This document shows positions 41,668-50,277 of a DNA stretch of 64,000 nt, in pieces. This DNA is from Oscillospiraceae bacterium. GTDB lineage: Bacteria > Bacillota > Clostridia > Oscillospirales > Ruminococcaceae. A model generated the notes under the pieces. The model did not search any database, was not told where the DNA came from, and worked only from the letters and a program-made list of their open reading frames with translations. The stretch lies in contig JAKSPL010000008.1 of assembly GCA_024404815.1 (NCBI GenBank), positions 1 to 64,000 of the forward strand. The letters run 5' to 3'. The translations under genes were made by a program, and so were the position numbers. Position 1 is the stretch's first letter; each line of letters opens with the position of its first letter.

Positions 41668-43329
41668 TTATTTGGCGACCTCAACAGCGCGGCTTTCGCG
41701 GATGAGGTTGACCTTGATCTGACCGGGATATTCCATTTCGTCCTCGATCTGCTTTGCAATGTCACGCGCAACCAGAATCATCTTCTCATCGTCGATGATC
41801 TCAGGCTTGACCATGACACGAACCTCTCTGCCTGCCTGAATTGCATAGCACTTATCGACGCCCTCATAGGAGGTGCAGATCTCTTCGAGCTTCTGCAAAC
41901 GCTTGATGTAGCTTTCGAGGTTTTCGCTTCTTGCACCGGGTCTTGCAGCGGAAATTGCGTCAGCAGCCTGAACGATGCAGGCGATGACGGTTTTCGGCTC
42001 GACATCGTTGTGGTGCGCTTCGATCGCGTGAATGATCTCCTGACTCTCGCGGTACTTGCGGCAGACATCCACACCGATCGCAACGTGAGAACCTTCGATC
42101 TCTGCGGTAAGAGCCTTACCGATGTCATGGAGCAGACCTGCACGGCGTGCCACATTGGCATCGACACCCAGCTCGGAAGCAAGGATACCCGACAATGTTG
42201 CGACCTCGATGCTGTGGTTCAGGACATTCTGGCGGTAGCTGGTACGGAACGTCAGTCTGCCGAGCAGCTTGGTCAGCTCAGGATTCAGACCGTGGACATT
42301 CGTTTCCAGAACAGCACGTTCACCCTCCTGCTTAATGCGCTTTTCGACCTCGCGTCTTGCCTTGTCAACCTTTTCCTCGATGCTTGCGGGATGGATTCTT
42401 CCGTCCACGATGAGCTTTTCGAGTGCGAGTCTTGCGACCTCGCGGCGAACGGGATCAAAGCACGAAAGCGTGATTGCCTCGGGTGTATCGTCAATAATGA
42501 GGTCAACGCCCGTGAGTGTTTCGATAGTACGGATGTTTCTGCCTTCTCGGCCGATGATTCTGCCCTTCATTTCATCGTTGGGCAGCGGAACAACGGAAAC
42601 TGCAATTTCCGAAACCTGCTCTGCGGCACATTTCGCGATTGCAAGAGAGATGTGGCTGCGTGCGATCTCCTCGCAGTTTGCCTTGACCTGCTGTTCATAT
42701 GCAGAAACTTTCAGAGCCTTTTCATGAACGAGGTCTGCGTCGATCTGTGTCAGCAGATAATCGCGTGCCTGTTCGCGGCTGAATTCGGAGATACGTTCCA
42801 GCATATCGATCTGGCTCTTTTTGAGCTTATCCAGCTCCTCAGCGCCGTTTTTCTTGAGTTCTTCTGCTTCTGCGAGTTTTTCGTCCGCAGCGTGCAGCTT
42901 TGACTGGAGCATTTCTTCCTTGCGCTCGAAATTCTCGGTTTTCTTGTCGAGATTTTCTTCTTTCTGCTGGATACGGCGTTCCTGACGCGACATATCCGCA
43001 CGGCGATCCTTGATTTCCTTTTCTGCATCAGAACGCAGGCGGAAAATCTCGTCCTTCGCCTCGACCAGTGCCGCCTTTTTGCGGTCGCTGGCTTCTTTTT
43101 CGGCAGCAGAGCGGATGCGCTTTGCTTCCTGTTCGGCACTTCCGATAGCAGCTTCATGCTCGCGCTTTCGCTGCTCAATGCCTTCCTGAACGCCCTGCTG
43201 ACGGGCGGTTGAAATTTGTTTGCTGGCAATCACATAGCTCACGCCTGCGCCGACCAAAAGTGCGGCAACAATCAATCCGATTGCAAGCGGCGTGCCGATG
43301 AGTGCCAAGATGAGCATACTCAAAACCAT
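41668..43329 (-). CDS. rny: Ribonuclease Y
   Basis: A membrane-anchored endoribonuclease that starts mRNA decay; 553 aa. An N-terminal span ([20 protein letters not shown]) is followed by a long Glu/Lys/Arg coiled coil (about 35-200), a KH RNA-binding domain ([17 protein letters not shown]) and an HD phosphohydrolase domain with [11 protein letters not shown] and HHNDVEP. All expected motifs are present. Starts: ATG 43329 is only 2 nt behind AAGGAGG; the in-frame TTG 43323 is better spaced (8 nt) and may be the true start. A terminator follows the gene. The leader is about 280 nt long. Confidence 0.97.
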   Translation of the reverse strand: MVLSMLILALIGTPLAIGLIVAALLVGAGVSYVIASKQISTARQQGVQEGIEQRKREHEAAIGSAEQEAKRIRSAAEKEASDRKKAALVEAKDEIFRLRSDAEKEIKDRRADMSRQERRIQQKEENLDKKTENFERKEEMLQSKLHAADEKLAEAEELKKNGAEELDKLKKSQIDMLERISEFSREQARDYLLTQIDADLVHEKALKVSAYEQQVKANCEEIARSHISLAIAKCAAEQVSEIAVSVVPLPNDEMKGRIIGREGRNIRTIETLTGVDLIIDDTPEAITLSCFDPVRREVARLALEKLIVDGRIHPASIEEKVDKARREVEKRIKQEGERAVLETNVHGLNPELTKLLGRLTFRTSYRQNVLNHSIEVATLSGILASELGVDANVARRAGLLHDIGKALTAEIEGSHVAIGVDVCRKYRESQEIIHAIEAHHNDVEPKTVIACIVQAADAISAARPGARSENLESYIKRLQKLEEICTSYEGVDKCYAIQAGREVRVMVKPEIIDDEKMILVARDIAKQIEDEMEYPGQIKVNLIRESRAVEVAK

Positions 43330-43611
43330 TTCCTCCTTACAGTATCAAAAATACAATAAAATTTTGTATTGAAACATTTGATATTGCGGCAGGAAACGTG
43401 CCGTCTATTGATTCCCTTTTTTAATTTTCAAACACAAAAACCGCGTATCGTGGGATTTTTCCGAAACGCAGGCTATATAATGAGCTGAATGAAAGGCAGC
43501 CAAACCTTTTTCAGCAGAATGAGAATGGAAAACGAAATCGAGAGAAACAGCCGTTCCCCTTACCGCAATGCACCGAACTGTCATCCGTATCCGATGCAAT
43601 GCAAAATACAT
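43330..43611 (-). other. Long untranslated leader of rny
   Basis: About 280 nt between the rny promoter and start codon. It is AT-rich near the gene and contains no convincing ORF with a ribosome binding site. Such a length leaves room for RNA-level control; no known riboswitch is recognised. Confidence 0.5.
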
Positions 43612-43617
43612 ATATAC

Positions 43618-43646
43618 AGTATACTATATTTCTGTTCGAAAGTCAA
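43618..43646 (-). promoter_or_regulatory. Promoter of rny
   Basis: Minus strand TTGACT (43646-43641), 17-nt spacer, TATACT (43623-43618). Confidence 0.7.
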
Positions 43647-43670
43647 GGCTTATTTTTCATGTTTTTATTT

Positions 43671-44765
43671 TTAGCCAACTACTTTGATGTCACCAAACTG
43701 TGTACGGAATAGACCCGTCTGATCGTCTGCCATTGCATATTTGGAGTCCTCGAACAGTTCCAGACGGTAAATATCGCCATTCTGCGCGTCCTTTGGAATT
43801 GTCACATCCAGATAAATCACAGACTCGGTGGTCAGAATGCTATTTCCCGACTGCGCAGTCACGCACGCTGCCAGCATTTGCCCGTGATCCACAGCGCCTA
43901 GCGTTTCCACCTGCTGCGTGCCGCCATCCGCTGTTTGTTCATAAATATCAGCACGGATAGCATGGATCTGCGCCATGCGATTTGGCAGGTTCTGATCGCG
44001 GAGGACAAAGTACATCTGTGCGCCTGCAAACTCCATATTTCTCCCGAAACGCACGGTCAGTGTTATTTGTTCTCCCGCGTATACAGACATATTCGGAACA
44101 TACAGATCTGCATCCGTCACAATGAATTCTTCGCTTTTCTCGGTCGTTGTCGTAGTAGTCGTTGTTGTGGTGGTAGTTGTGGTTTTTGCAGTCGTACTTG
44201 TGGTCGTAGTGGTCAGCATAGTGGCAGCAGTCGTACCGACAGTCTGTACTTCCGCAGAAGCCTCTGCTTCTGTTTCTGCTGCGGAGGCTTGTGTCGTCAT
44301 TGTGGATTCGGCCGATTCAGCGGTCGTTGTCGTTTCTGATACTGTCGTCCGGCTTTCAGAATTCACAGTGGTTCGGAACGCATCGGAACCCTGTTTGACA
44401 GTCGTCAAAGAAGCGATCGTTGTGGTTGTCGTATCGGATGTGGAAACGGTATCCGAAACGGCTGTGGTCGTTTCCGAGATCTGCGTTTCATTTACCCTCG
44501 GCAGCTTGTAATACGCAAACAATCCGCCTGCAAGCACCACGGCAATACACGCCGCCAACGGCAATGCACGCCGCACACTTTCATGGATCCTATACGATGG
44601 GCTGCGAGATGGCCGAAGCTTGCCTGCCGCGATGCCCTGTTCCCCGTTTTCTGCGCGTTTCCACGCATTTTCCAGTACACGGCTGCGCTGATTGGCATCC
44701 ATCGTATATTCATTTTTCAACGCGTTCAGGATTTCCTGTTCGTTTGTCAAATCGTCACGCTTCAT
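43671..44765 (-). CDS. Membrane anti-sigma-like protein with outside cohesin-like domain
   Basis: A 364-aa single-pass protein next to an ECF sigma factor. Residues 1-65 form a cytosolic helical part (DDLTNEQEILNALKNEYTMD, then ANQRSRVLENAWKRAENGEQ), the place where such proteins hold their sigma factor. A membrane span follows (about 67-87, LPLAACIAVVLAGGLFAYY). A long Thr/Ser/Ala-rich linker (about 92-225), with a pure run of about 14 Thr, ends in a globular domain: LYVPNMSVYAGEQITLTVRF, then GAQMYFVLRD ... IYLDVTIPKDAQNGDIYRLE. That pattern is cohesin-like or related to cohesin-type carbohydrate binding. It overlaps the sigma gene by 11 nt. This is comparable to RsgI sensors of Clostridium thermocellum but with an ECF partner. 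Confidence 0.78.
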   Translation of the reverse strand: MKRDDLTNEQEILNALKNEYTMDANQRSRVLENAWKRAENGEQGIAAGKLRPSRSPSYRIHESVRRALPLAACIAVVLAGGLFAYYKLPRVNETQISETTTAVSDTVSTSDTTTTTIASLTTVKQGSDAFRTTVNSESRTTVSETTTTAESAESTMTTQASAAETEAEASAEVQTVGTTAATMLTTTTTSTTAKTTTTTTTTTTTTTTEKSEEFIVTDADLYVPNMSVYAGEQITLTVRFGRNMEFAGAQMYFVLRDQNLPNRMAQIHAIRADIYEQTADGGTQQVETLGAVDHGQMLAACVTAQSGNSILTTESVIYLDVTIPKDAQNGDIYRLELFEDSKYAMADDQTGLFRTQFGDIKVVG

Positions 44766-45243
44766 TCATCTCACCACCTTCCAGTTTTTTTCGGAGAATT
44801 TTTCGCGCACGGCTGATGCGCGTGGTAATCGTGCTTTCATTGGTTTGCAGCATTTTTGCGGTTTCTGCCGTGCTGTACCCCTGTACCGCGCACAGCACCA
44901 GCGGCAGACGGTACTTTTCAGGCATCTCCGCGATTGCATCCATCGTCATGCGAAGCTGTACTGCCGCCTCGTCCGACCTTCCGTTTTCGGGCATTTCATC
45001 GCGGCGGCTCTGAAACCAGTGTTTCACACGGTTTCGGCAGCGGTTTCTAACCGCCGTCACCAGCCATGCGCGCTCATGTTCGATACTCTCGAAAGTCAGT
45101 TTCTGCTCGAATACCTGTGCAAAGACATCCGCAGAACAGTCTTCCGCATCCTCCCGATGCCGCAGATAGGAAAGTGCAACTGCATAGACCAAGTTCGCAT
45201 TTCGCTCGTAAAATTGACTGTAGCTGTCACGTTGGTCTTCCAT
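44755..45243 (-). CDS. ECF-type RNA polymerase sigma factor
   Basis: A sigma-70 family factor of 162 aa. Region 2 is DSYSQFYERNANLVYAVALS with YLRHREDAEDCSADVFAQVF; region 4 is IAEMPEKYRLPLVLCAVQGY with STAETAKMLQTNESTITTRI for -35 recognition. It directs transcription of a specific regulon, kept off by the membrane protein encoded downstream. ATG 45243 has GGGGGCG 7 nt upstream; longer versions add nothing. The 400-nt region upstream is shared with a divergent dockerin-cohesin gene, which may belong to its regulon. Confidence 0.92.
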   Translation of the reverse strand: MEDQRDSYSQFYERNANLVYAVALSYLRHREDAEDCSADVFAQVFEQKLTFESIEHERAWLVTAVRNRCRNRVKHWFQSRRDEMPENGRSDEAAVQLRMTMDAIAEMPEKYRLPLVLCAVQGYSTAETAKMLQTNESTITTRISRARKILRKKLEGGEMNEA

Positions 45244-45639
45244 AAGCACGCCCCCATTTCCTATTATAAATAGATACAATTATCTGCATCAGAAAATCTC
45301 ATGTCAGTACAGACATCGCGCAAATTTTGTTATACTGTACAAATCTGCCGTTTCTGTTTTGTTGAGATTCGCCAAAGCATCGTTATGCAGAAAAAACAGC
45401 TCCTTTATTATAATCTATTCTCCTGAAAAATGCAAGCAGCGGCGTTCGGCAAAATGCACAGACAAGACGTGGGATATTTGTACAAAACATAGAACTGGAA
45501 AATCAAGTGGGACAAATCCCCCCGCAGAATTGTATCCCATATGACAGCGCAATACAAAAGGATTTCAAGCATGCCCGTGCCTTGCTTTTGTTTGGCTGAC
45601 AATTCCATTCTACACATATTAATTAAGGAGGGACTCTCT
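45244..45639. other. Divergent region between ECF sigma gene and dockerin-cohesin gene
   Basis: About 395 nt without a gene. It contains the near-perfect palindrome ATGTCAGTACAGACAT (45301-45316), an imperfect inverted repeat TTTGTTATACTGTACAAA (45326-45343), a TATAAT at 45409-45414 on the plus strand and a TATAAT at 45268-45263 on the minus strand, both with weak -35 boxes. This looks like a regulated divergent promoter region. Confidence 0.5.
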
Positions 45640-46545
45640 ATGAAAACATTCCGTAAATTCATTGGCACAGTCTGTGCAGTCGCCGCTGCTGCGTCCTGCA
45701 TGGCACCGTTCACAGCATCCGCAGAGGTTACCCCTGCCGGTGCGAACATCGCACGTATGGGAGATGCCGATAATAACCTGCTGGTCAACGCTGACGACGC
45801 AAACATCGTACTCTGCACCTACCTCGACGGCATTCTGAACGACGAGGATATTCAGACCACCGAAGAAAACGCCGCTTTGGATACCACACTCGACGGTGTC
45901 ATCAACGCAGACGATGCAAACACGGTTCTTTCCTATTATCTGAAAGACATGATGGGCGAAAAGCCGCTTTGGGCTGATCTCCGCGAAGTATCCTACGTGG
46001 AACAAGTACCGTTAAGCGATTCCCCCTTTGCACTGAAAGACTTCTACGTTGAGGTCGGCTGTGCAGAAGGCGCACCCGGCGAACAGGTGACGATCCCTGT
46101 TTACATTGCAGGCGCAGACGCACTCGCAGGCTTCCAGTATTTCATGCAGCCCGAAGGACTCGAAATAGACTCCATCCAATGTAAGCTGGACAACACCAAA
46201 GTCAGCATTATAGACAAAAACGGCTCAACCGAATACTTCACAGGCGATGCAGCGCCTGACGACGACTACTCGATCTGTGTCACCAACACAGAAGCCGGTG
46301 TCATTGTCTGGATCAACAGCGACGGCGGCAATACGACATTCAAAGACGGCACGATCATCGCAGAATACACCTACACCATCCCTGAAGATGCAAAGTCGGG
46401 CGATATCATCCGTCTGAATCCGATGAATGACCCTGATAAATACTGCAAATTCGCTTGCTGGGAGCAGAGTGAATTCCACGAAGAACAAGTTGACCTCGAA
46501 GCTTATCAGTATACATTCCTTGGCGGTGTAGTTGCCGTCAAGTAA
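45640..46545 (+). CDS. Secreted dockerin-cohesin protein (adaptor-scaffoldin-like)
   Basis: A 301-aa exported protein with both halves of a cellulosome joint. Signal peptide about 1-28 (GTVCAVAAAASCMAPFTASA). The dockerin is near the N-terminus: ARMGDADNNLLVNADDANIV and LDTTLDGVINADDANTVL give the two calcium loops. Then a cohesin-like module, from FYVEVGCAEGAPGEQVTIPV to YTIPEDAKSGDIIRL and GGVVAVK. Such a two-faced protein could link an enzyme to a scaffold, as adaptor scaffoldins do; the order (dockerin first) differs from ScaC-type adaptors. AAGGAGG lies 9 nt upstream. It is divergent from the ECF sigma/anti-sigma pair, whose sensor has a similar cohesin-like domain. Confidence 0.8.
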   Translation: MKTFRKFIGTVCAVAAAASCMAPFTASAEVTPAGANIARMGDADNNLLVNADDANIVLCTYLDGILNDEDIQTTEENAALDTTLDGVINADDANTVLSYYLKDMMGEKPLWADLREVSYVEQVPLSDSPFALKDFYVEVGCAEGAPGEQVTIPVYIAGADALAGFQYFMQPEGLEIDSIQCKLDNTKVSIIDKNGSTEYFTGDAAPDDDYSICVTNTEAGVIVWINSDGGNTTFKDGTIIAEYTYTIPEDAKSGDIIRLNPMNDPDKYCKFACWEQSEFHEEQVDLEAYQYTFLGGVVAVK

Positions 46546-46586
46546 TGCGTTCTCCATGCCCTAAATGTTTTGTTTCATTTGGAACA

Positions 46587-46627
46587 CCGCAGTCTGCATT
46601 TCTCCACTTGCAGACTGTGGTTTTTTT
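46587..46627 (+). terminator. Terminator of dockerin-cohesin gene
   Basis: Stem CCGCAGTCTGCA (46587-46598) with TGCAGACTGTGG (46609-46620), one G-T pair, then a run of seven T. Confidence 0.88.
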
Positions 46628-46630
46628 ACT

Positions 46631-46659
46631 TTGACAAATCCTGTGCGGCGTGGTATACT
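46631..46659 (+). promoter_or_regulatory. Promoter of the radical SAM gene
   Basis: TTGACA (46631-46636), 17-nt spacer, TATACT (46654-46659), starting right after the preceding terminator. Confidence 0.82.
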
Positions 46660-46705
46660 ATTCTTTGTTCGAATACTCACTATTTCCGATTCGAGGTGAA
46701 CGTAT

Positions 46706-47605
46706 ATGTGTCAGCACCTATGCACAGACTGTCCGCGCAAATGCGGCATTGACCGCAGTCAGTCTGTCGGTTTCTGCGGACAGAGCGAGAATTTCCGCAT
46801 TGCAAGAGCCGCTCCACATTACTGGGAAGAGCCTGCCATCAGCGGTCAGAACGGTTCGGGTACTATTTTCTTTTCCGGCTGTAATCTGCGCTGTATCTTC
46901 TGTCAGAACGCAGAGATTGCCGCGGACGGTGTCGGTGCAGAGGTATCTCCTGCGCTGCTGCTGGATATTATGCTCCGCTTGCAGGACAAGGGCGTTCACA
47001 ATATCAACCTTGTAACACCGACACATTTCACCCGACAGCTTGTTCCCGTACTGGAACAGGCAAAAGTGAGCGGTCTGACCATTCCTATCGTCTGGAATTC
47101 TTCTGCGTATGAATCCGCCGAACTGCTGCGGATGCTGGACGGACTGGTGGACATCTATCTCCCTGATTTCAAGTATCTGCGTGAAGAAACTGCCAAAGCC
47201 TATTCCCATGCCGCCGACTATCCGACTGTCGCAAAGGCTGCTCTGGCAGAAATGGTGAATCAGGTCGGTGCGCCGCAGTTCAATCCTGATACAGGTCTGA
47301 TGACGCGCGGTGTTCAGGTTCGGCACCTCGTTCTCCCCGGACACGCACAGGAATCCCGTGAGGTGCTCTGGTATCTGCACAACACCTACGGCAGCAGCAT
47401 CGGCATCAGTATTATGAATCAATACACCCCGTTGCCGCGCACAAAGGACGATGCCCTGCTTTCGCGCCGCGTCACACCGCACGAATACGAAACCGTCCTG
47501 CGCTACGCCGAACAAATCGGCATCACCAATGCGCTGATACAGGAGGGGGAAGCTGCATTGGAAAGCTTCATTCCGCCGTTTTCCGGAGAACTGATCCTCC
47601 CCTGA
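46706..47605 (+). CDS. PflX-type radical SAM protein
   Basis: A radical SAM iron-sulfur protein of 299 aa. The cluster motif is GCNLRCIFCQN (CxxxCxxC). An additional N-terminal Cys set (MCQHLCTDCPRKCGIDR) and NINLVTPTHFTRQ and WNSSAYES are typical of the PflX/COG1313 group, which resembles pyruvate-formate-lyase activating enzymes. The target protein is not known; no glycyl radical enzyme lies nearby. RBS GAGGTGAA lies 6 nt before the ATG at 46706. It likely shares its mRNA with the AlkD-like gene, which starts about 70 nt downstream with no terminator between. Confidence 0.9.
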   Translation: MCQHLCTDCPRKCGIDRSQSVGFCGQSENFRIARAAPHYWEEPAISGQNGSGTIFFSGCNLRCIFCQNAEIAADGVGAEVSPALLLDIMLRLQDKGVHNINLVTPTHFTRQLVPVLEQAKVSGLTIPIVWNSSAYESAELLRMLDGLVDIYLPDFKYLREETAKAYSHAADYPTVAKAALAEMVNQVGAPQFNPDTGLMTRGVQVRHLVLPGHAQESREVLWYLHNTYGSSIGISIMNQYTPLPRTKDDALLSRRVTPHEYETVLRYAEQIGITNALIQEGEAALESFIPPFSGELILP

Positions 47606-47678
47606 ACAAGTGTCTGCGCTTTCGCCGAAAGTGTCGGCACCCGAACTTCATGCACACAATTTTTGCGAGGTATTCAAT

Positions 47679-48353
47679 ATGGATATGATTACTCAGCGTT
47701 TATTTGCACTGCAAGACAAGGAATATCAGGCGTTCCATTCCCGTATTGTATCAAATCTTCCCCCCGAACAAATCATCGGCGTGCGGACACCACAGCTGCG
47801 TGCGCTCGCAAAAGAACTGGCAAATACCGAGGAAGCGGCGGCATTTCTCGAGGAACTGCCGCACACCTATTTCGAGGAGAATCAGCTGCACTCATTCCTG
47901 ATCTCCAACATCCGTGACTTTTCGGAAAGCATGGAGGCGGTGGAAAAATTCCTGCCGTATGTGGACAACTGGGCAACCTGTGACCAGCTCAGCCCCAAGG
48001 CATTCCGCAAAACGCCGGAACTGTTGCTGGAAAAAATCCCGCAATGGCTCAAAAGCACCGAAACCTACACCATCCGTTTCGGTATCGAAATGCTGATGAA
48101 TCATTTTCTGGATGAACGCTTTTCGGCGGAATATCCTGAATGGGTGGCGGCGGTGGAATCCGAAGAATACTACGTAAACATGATGATCTCGTGGTATTTT
48201 GCAACGGCACTCGCCAAGCAATGGGATGCAATCCTGCCCTATTTCCAGTCGCGTCGTCTTTCCCCGTGGCTGCACAAAAAATCCATTCAGAAAGCAACCG
48301 AAAGTTTCCGAATCCCCACAAACAGAAAGGATCTCCTCCGCACATTGAAATAA
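47679..48353 (+). CDS. DNA alkylation repair protein (AlkD-like)
   Basis: A HEAT-repeat protein of 224 aa in the AlkD/AlkC-like DNA glycosylase family, which removes alkylated purines. Family text seen: IIGVRTPQLRALAKELA, YFEENQLHSFLISNIRD, LPYVDNWATCDQLSPKAF, and MMISWYFATALAKQWD with LSPWLHKKSIQKATES. The catalytic-type Asp in VDNWATCD is present. ATG 47679 was chosen because GCGAGG lies about 10 nt upstream and the protein then matches usual family length. A terminator follows. Confidence 0.88.
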   Translation: MDMITQRLFALQDKEYQAFHSRIVSNLPPEQIIGVRTPQLRALAKELANTEEAAAFLEELPHTYFEENQLHSFLISNIRDFSESMEAVEKFLPYVDNWATCDQLSPKAFRKTPELLLEKIPQWLKSTETYTIRFGIEMLMNHFLDERFSAEYPEWVAAVESEEYYVNMMISWYFATALAKQWDAILPYFQSRRLSPWLHKKSIQKATESFRIPTNRKDLLRTLK

Positions 48354-48365
48354 CACATATAAAAA

Positions 48366-48408
48366 GAAAATCCGTATTCCACGCGATTTGTGGAATACGG
48401 ATTTTTAT
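48366..48408. terminator. Bidirectional terminator after AlkD-like gene
   Basis: Stem AAATCCGTATTCCAC (48368-48382) with GTGGAATACGGATTT (48390-48404), T-tracts on both strands; serves the converging genes. Confidence 0.88.
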
Positions 48409-48414
48409 TTCAGA

Positions 48415-50277
48415 TTAGTGCTTCTTGCGCTTTACAACAAAGACGGAAGCAGCAGCAAGTGCAGCGGCAACGCCGATACCGAACGGAACACGTTCGCCTG
48501 TCTGGACGCCCTTCGAGGTGGTTGTTGTGGTGGATGCACCCGAAGTTGCAGCACTCATTTTTGCTGTGGTGGTCGTTGTCGTGGTGGATGCTTTCGGTGT
48601 TGTTGTGGTAGTGGTTGTAGTTGTTGTTTCTTCAGAAGAAGTGGTTTCGTCTGCCGAAGTGGTCTCTTCTGTAGTGGTTTCCTTTGTGGTCGTGGTCTCG
48701 GTTGTAGTAGTCTTTTCGGTGGTTGTCTTTTCAGTCGTGGTTTTCTCTGTAGTGGTCTTTTCGGTCGTTGTTTTTTCTGTAGTGGTGGTTGCTTCGGTGG
48801 TTGTGGTTTCACGCGCCGCTCTTGTTTCACGCTCTGTGGATGCCTGCGTGGTGGTTGTCGTAGTCGTGGTCGTAGTCGTGGTTGTAGTCGTGGTTGTCGT
48901 TGTGGTCGTAGTAGTTGTAGTCGTTGTTGTAGTTGTGGTCGTAGTAGTTGTAGTCGTTGTTGTAGTTGTGGTTGTTGTAGTGGTAGTCGTAGTAGTTGTG
49001 GTTGTAGTCGTAGTAGTTGTGGTAGTAGTTGTTGTGGTTGTTGTCGTTGTAGTGGTTGTTGTTGTCGTGGTGGTGGTCGTTGTAGTGGTTGAAGTTGTAG
49101 TAGTCGTTGTTGTTGTGGTGGTTTCCGGCGTCGTTGTCGTGGTCGTTGTGGTAGTAGATGTTGTGGTTTCCGGAGTCGTTGTCGTGGTGGTTGTAGTAGT
49201 CGTTGTGGTGGTAGTGGTTGTTGTTGTTTCCACCGCCTTCTTCTTGCCATCGTAAATCGTATAGCCGAATTCGATGCCGCCCGTGTAGGACTTTGCAATC
49301 AGCTGACCGGAAACGTGACCGCCCATCGACGAAAAATCATTTGCTGCAAACGGATCGGAGCCGTCTGCGTTCGGTGCAAGGATCGAACCGTAGAATGTAC
49401 CGAAACCTGTAAAGCTGAATGTCTGCGCATCAGGGAGGTTAAAGAGGATTCTCTCGGAACCTTCGCCGTCATTGCCCATGATCGGCTTGCCGTTGAACAT
49501 ACAGCCGCCTGTCGGGATCGGCAGCTTGACATCGCCGCCTGTAATATTGATGATCACATTGCTGTCATCGGGAACGATAAAGTCGATCGACGGAGTTGCC
49601 CAGAAGCCAAGCTGCGGGAATGAGAACAATTCTGTCCATTCCTCAGTCGTGAAATTCCAGACGAAAGTATCGCTGTCGCCATCGCCTGTGAGGGTAACCT
49701 TTGCTTCATATTGTCCCTTGGACGCCGTGCCGTTCTTTTCGTATGCGGCAACATCCTGACTGGTCTCGCGGAGTGCTGTAAACGCATCGGACATCTCCAC
49801 AAGGTCTGTACGGTAGATATTTTCTGTACCTGTCAGATGGATGTTCTCATCGGGCATATCCTTGCCGACGACCGCATTGCAGCTGCCACCGACAACACTG
49901 TTTCCGACAGGACCGTCCTGTACATACAAAACAGTACCGTTGCTGCCGTCTTTTGCAGCGTGTGCGCCGATGCTGTATGCACCGATGCCGTCAGGAACAT
50001 TCAGTGCGCCGCCTGCTGCCAGTCTGCCTTCGCAGTCAGCACCCTTCGGGTTGAAATCATTTTCCAGAAATACCGAGAAATTTGCTGCGTCATACAGCAA
50101 AGCATCCTCGTCTAATGTACCAAGCAGCACAGATTCCTCTGCCGAACTCGGTTTTTTGCCGATCGCGTAGTCGTCCGCGAAAGACGAGATCGCCGTTACT
50201 GCGGAAATACCTGCAACAACAACTGCTGCAAGGATTGCCGCTGCCCCCTTACGCGTTTTCCAGGTTCTCATGCTCAT
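48415..50277 (-). CDS. Sortase-type surface protein with choice-of-anchor A domain and poly-Thr stalk
   Basis: A 620-aa exported surface protein. A signal peptide covers about 1-35 (AAAILAAVVVAGISAVTAIS, SFA). Residues about 55-335 form a choice-of-anchor A-type domain (FSVFLENDFNPKGADCEGRL, LAAGGALNVPDGIGAYSIG, GTFYGSILAPNADGSD, GGHVSGQLIAKSYTGGIEFG). Then comes a stalk almost only of Thr, with 81 Thr in a row at residues 397-477, followed by five TTTEK repeats. The C-terminus has VQTGE, a membrane span (FGIGVAAALAAASVFVV) and KRKKH, that is, a sortase-like signal. Likely an adhesin on a long O-glycosylated stalk (inference). The start ATG 50277 has GGAGGA 8 nt upstream. Confidence 0.85.
   Translation of the reverse strand: MSMRTWKTRKGAAAILAAVVVAGISAVTAISSFADDYAIGKKPSSAEESVLLGTLDEDALLYDAANFSVFLENDFNPKGADCEGRLAAGGALNVPDGIGAYSIGAHAAKDGSNGTVLYVQDGPVGNSVVGGSCNAVVGKDMPDENIHLTGTENIYRTDLVEMSDAFTALRETSQDVAAYEKNGTASKGQYEAKVTLTGDGDSDTFVWNFTTEEWTELFSFPQLGFWATPSIDFIVPDDSNVIINITGGDVKLPIPTGGCMFNGKPIMGNDGEGSERILFNLPDAQTFSFTGFGTFYGSILAPNADGSDPFAANDFSSMGGHVSGQLIAKSYTGGIEFGYTIYDGKKKAVETTTTTTTTTTTTTTTTTTPETTTSTTTTTTTTTPETTTTTTTTTTSTTTTTTTTTTTTTTTTTTTTTTTTTTTTTTTTTTTTTTTTTTTTTTTTTTTTTTTTTTTTTTTTTTTTTTTTTTTTTTTTTQASTERETRAARETTTTEATTTTEKTTTEKTTTEKTTTEKTTTEKTTTTETTTTKETTTEETTSADETTSSEETTTTTTTTTTPKASTTTTTTTAKMSAATSGASTTTTTSKGVQTGERVPFGIGVAAALAAASVFVVKRKKH
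48847..49089 (-). repeat. 81-codon threonine run with 33-bp tandem duplication
   Basis: Every codon of this in-frame stretch is ACN. Within it 48901-48933 is repeated exactly at 48934-48966 (11 codons each), a sign of recent expansion. Mixed use of all four Thr codons shows the run is not a simple one-triplet repeat. Confidence 0.95.

Noticed and set aside
39841..42903. 1020-codon plus-strand open frame across the ligase-like and rny genes
   Set aside because: It spans two real minus-strand genes and a terminator; no recognisable protein.
43405..43611. 68-codon ORF in the rny leader
   Set aside because: No ribosome binding site and no protein-like pattern; better read as untranslated leader.
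48680..49240. Possible CRISPR or satellite array
   Set aside because: The periodicity is a 3-, 15- and 33-bp coding repeat in frame; there are no unique spacers between fixed repeats and no cas genes.
48425..49255. Val-rich plus-strand open frame opposite the surface protein
   Set aside because: Its poly-Val is only the reverse complement of the Thr codons; the minus strand has signal peptide, domain and sorting signal.
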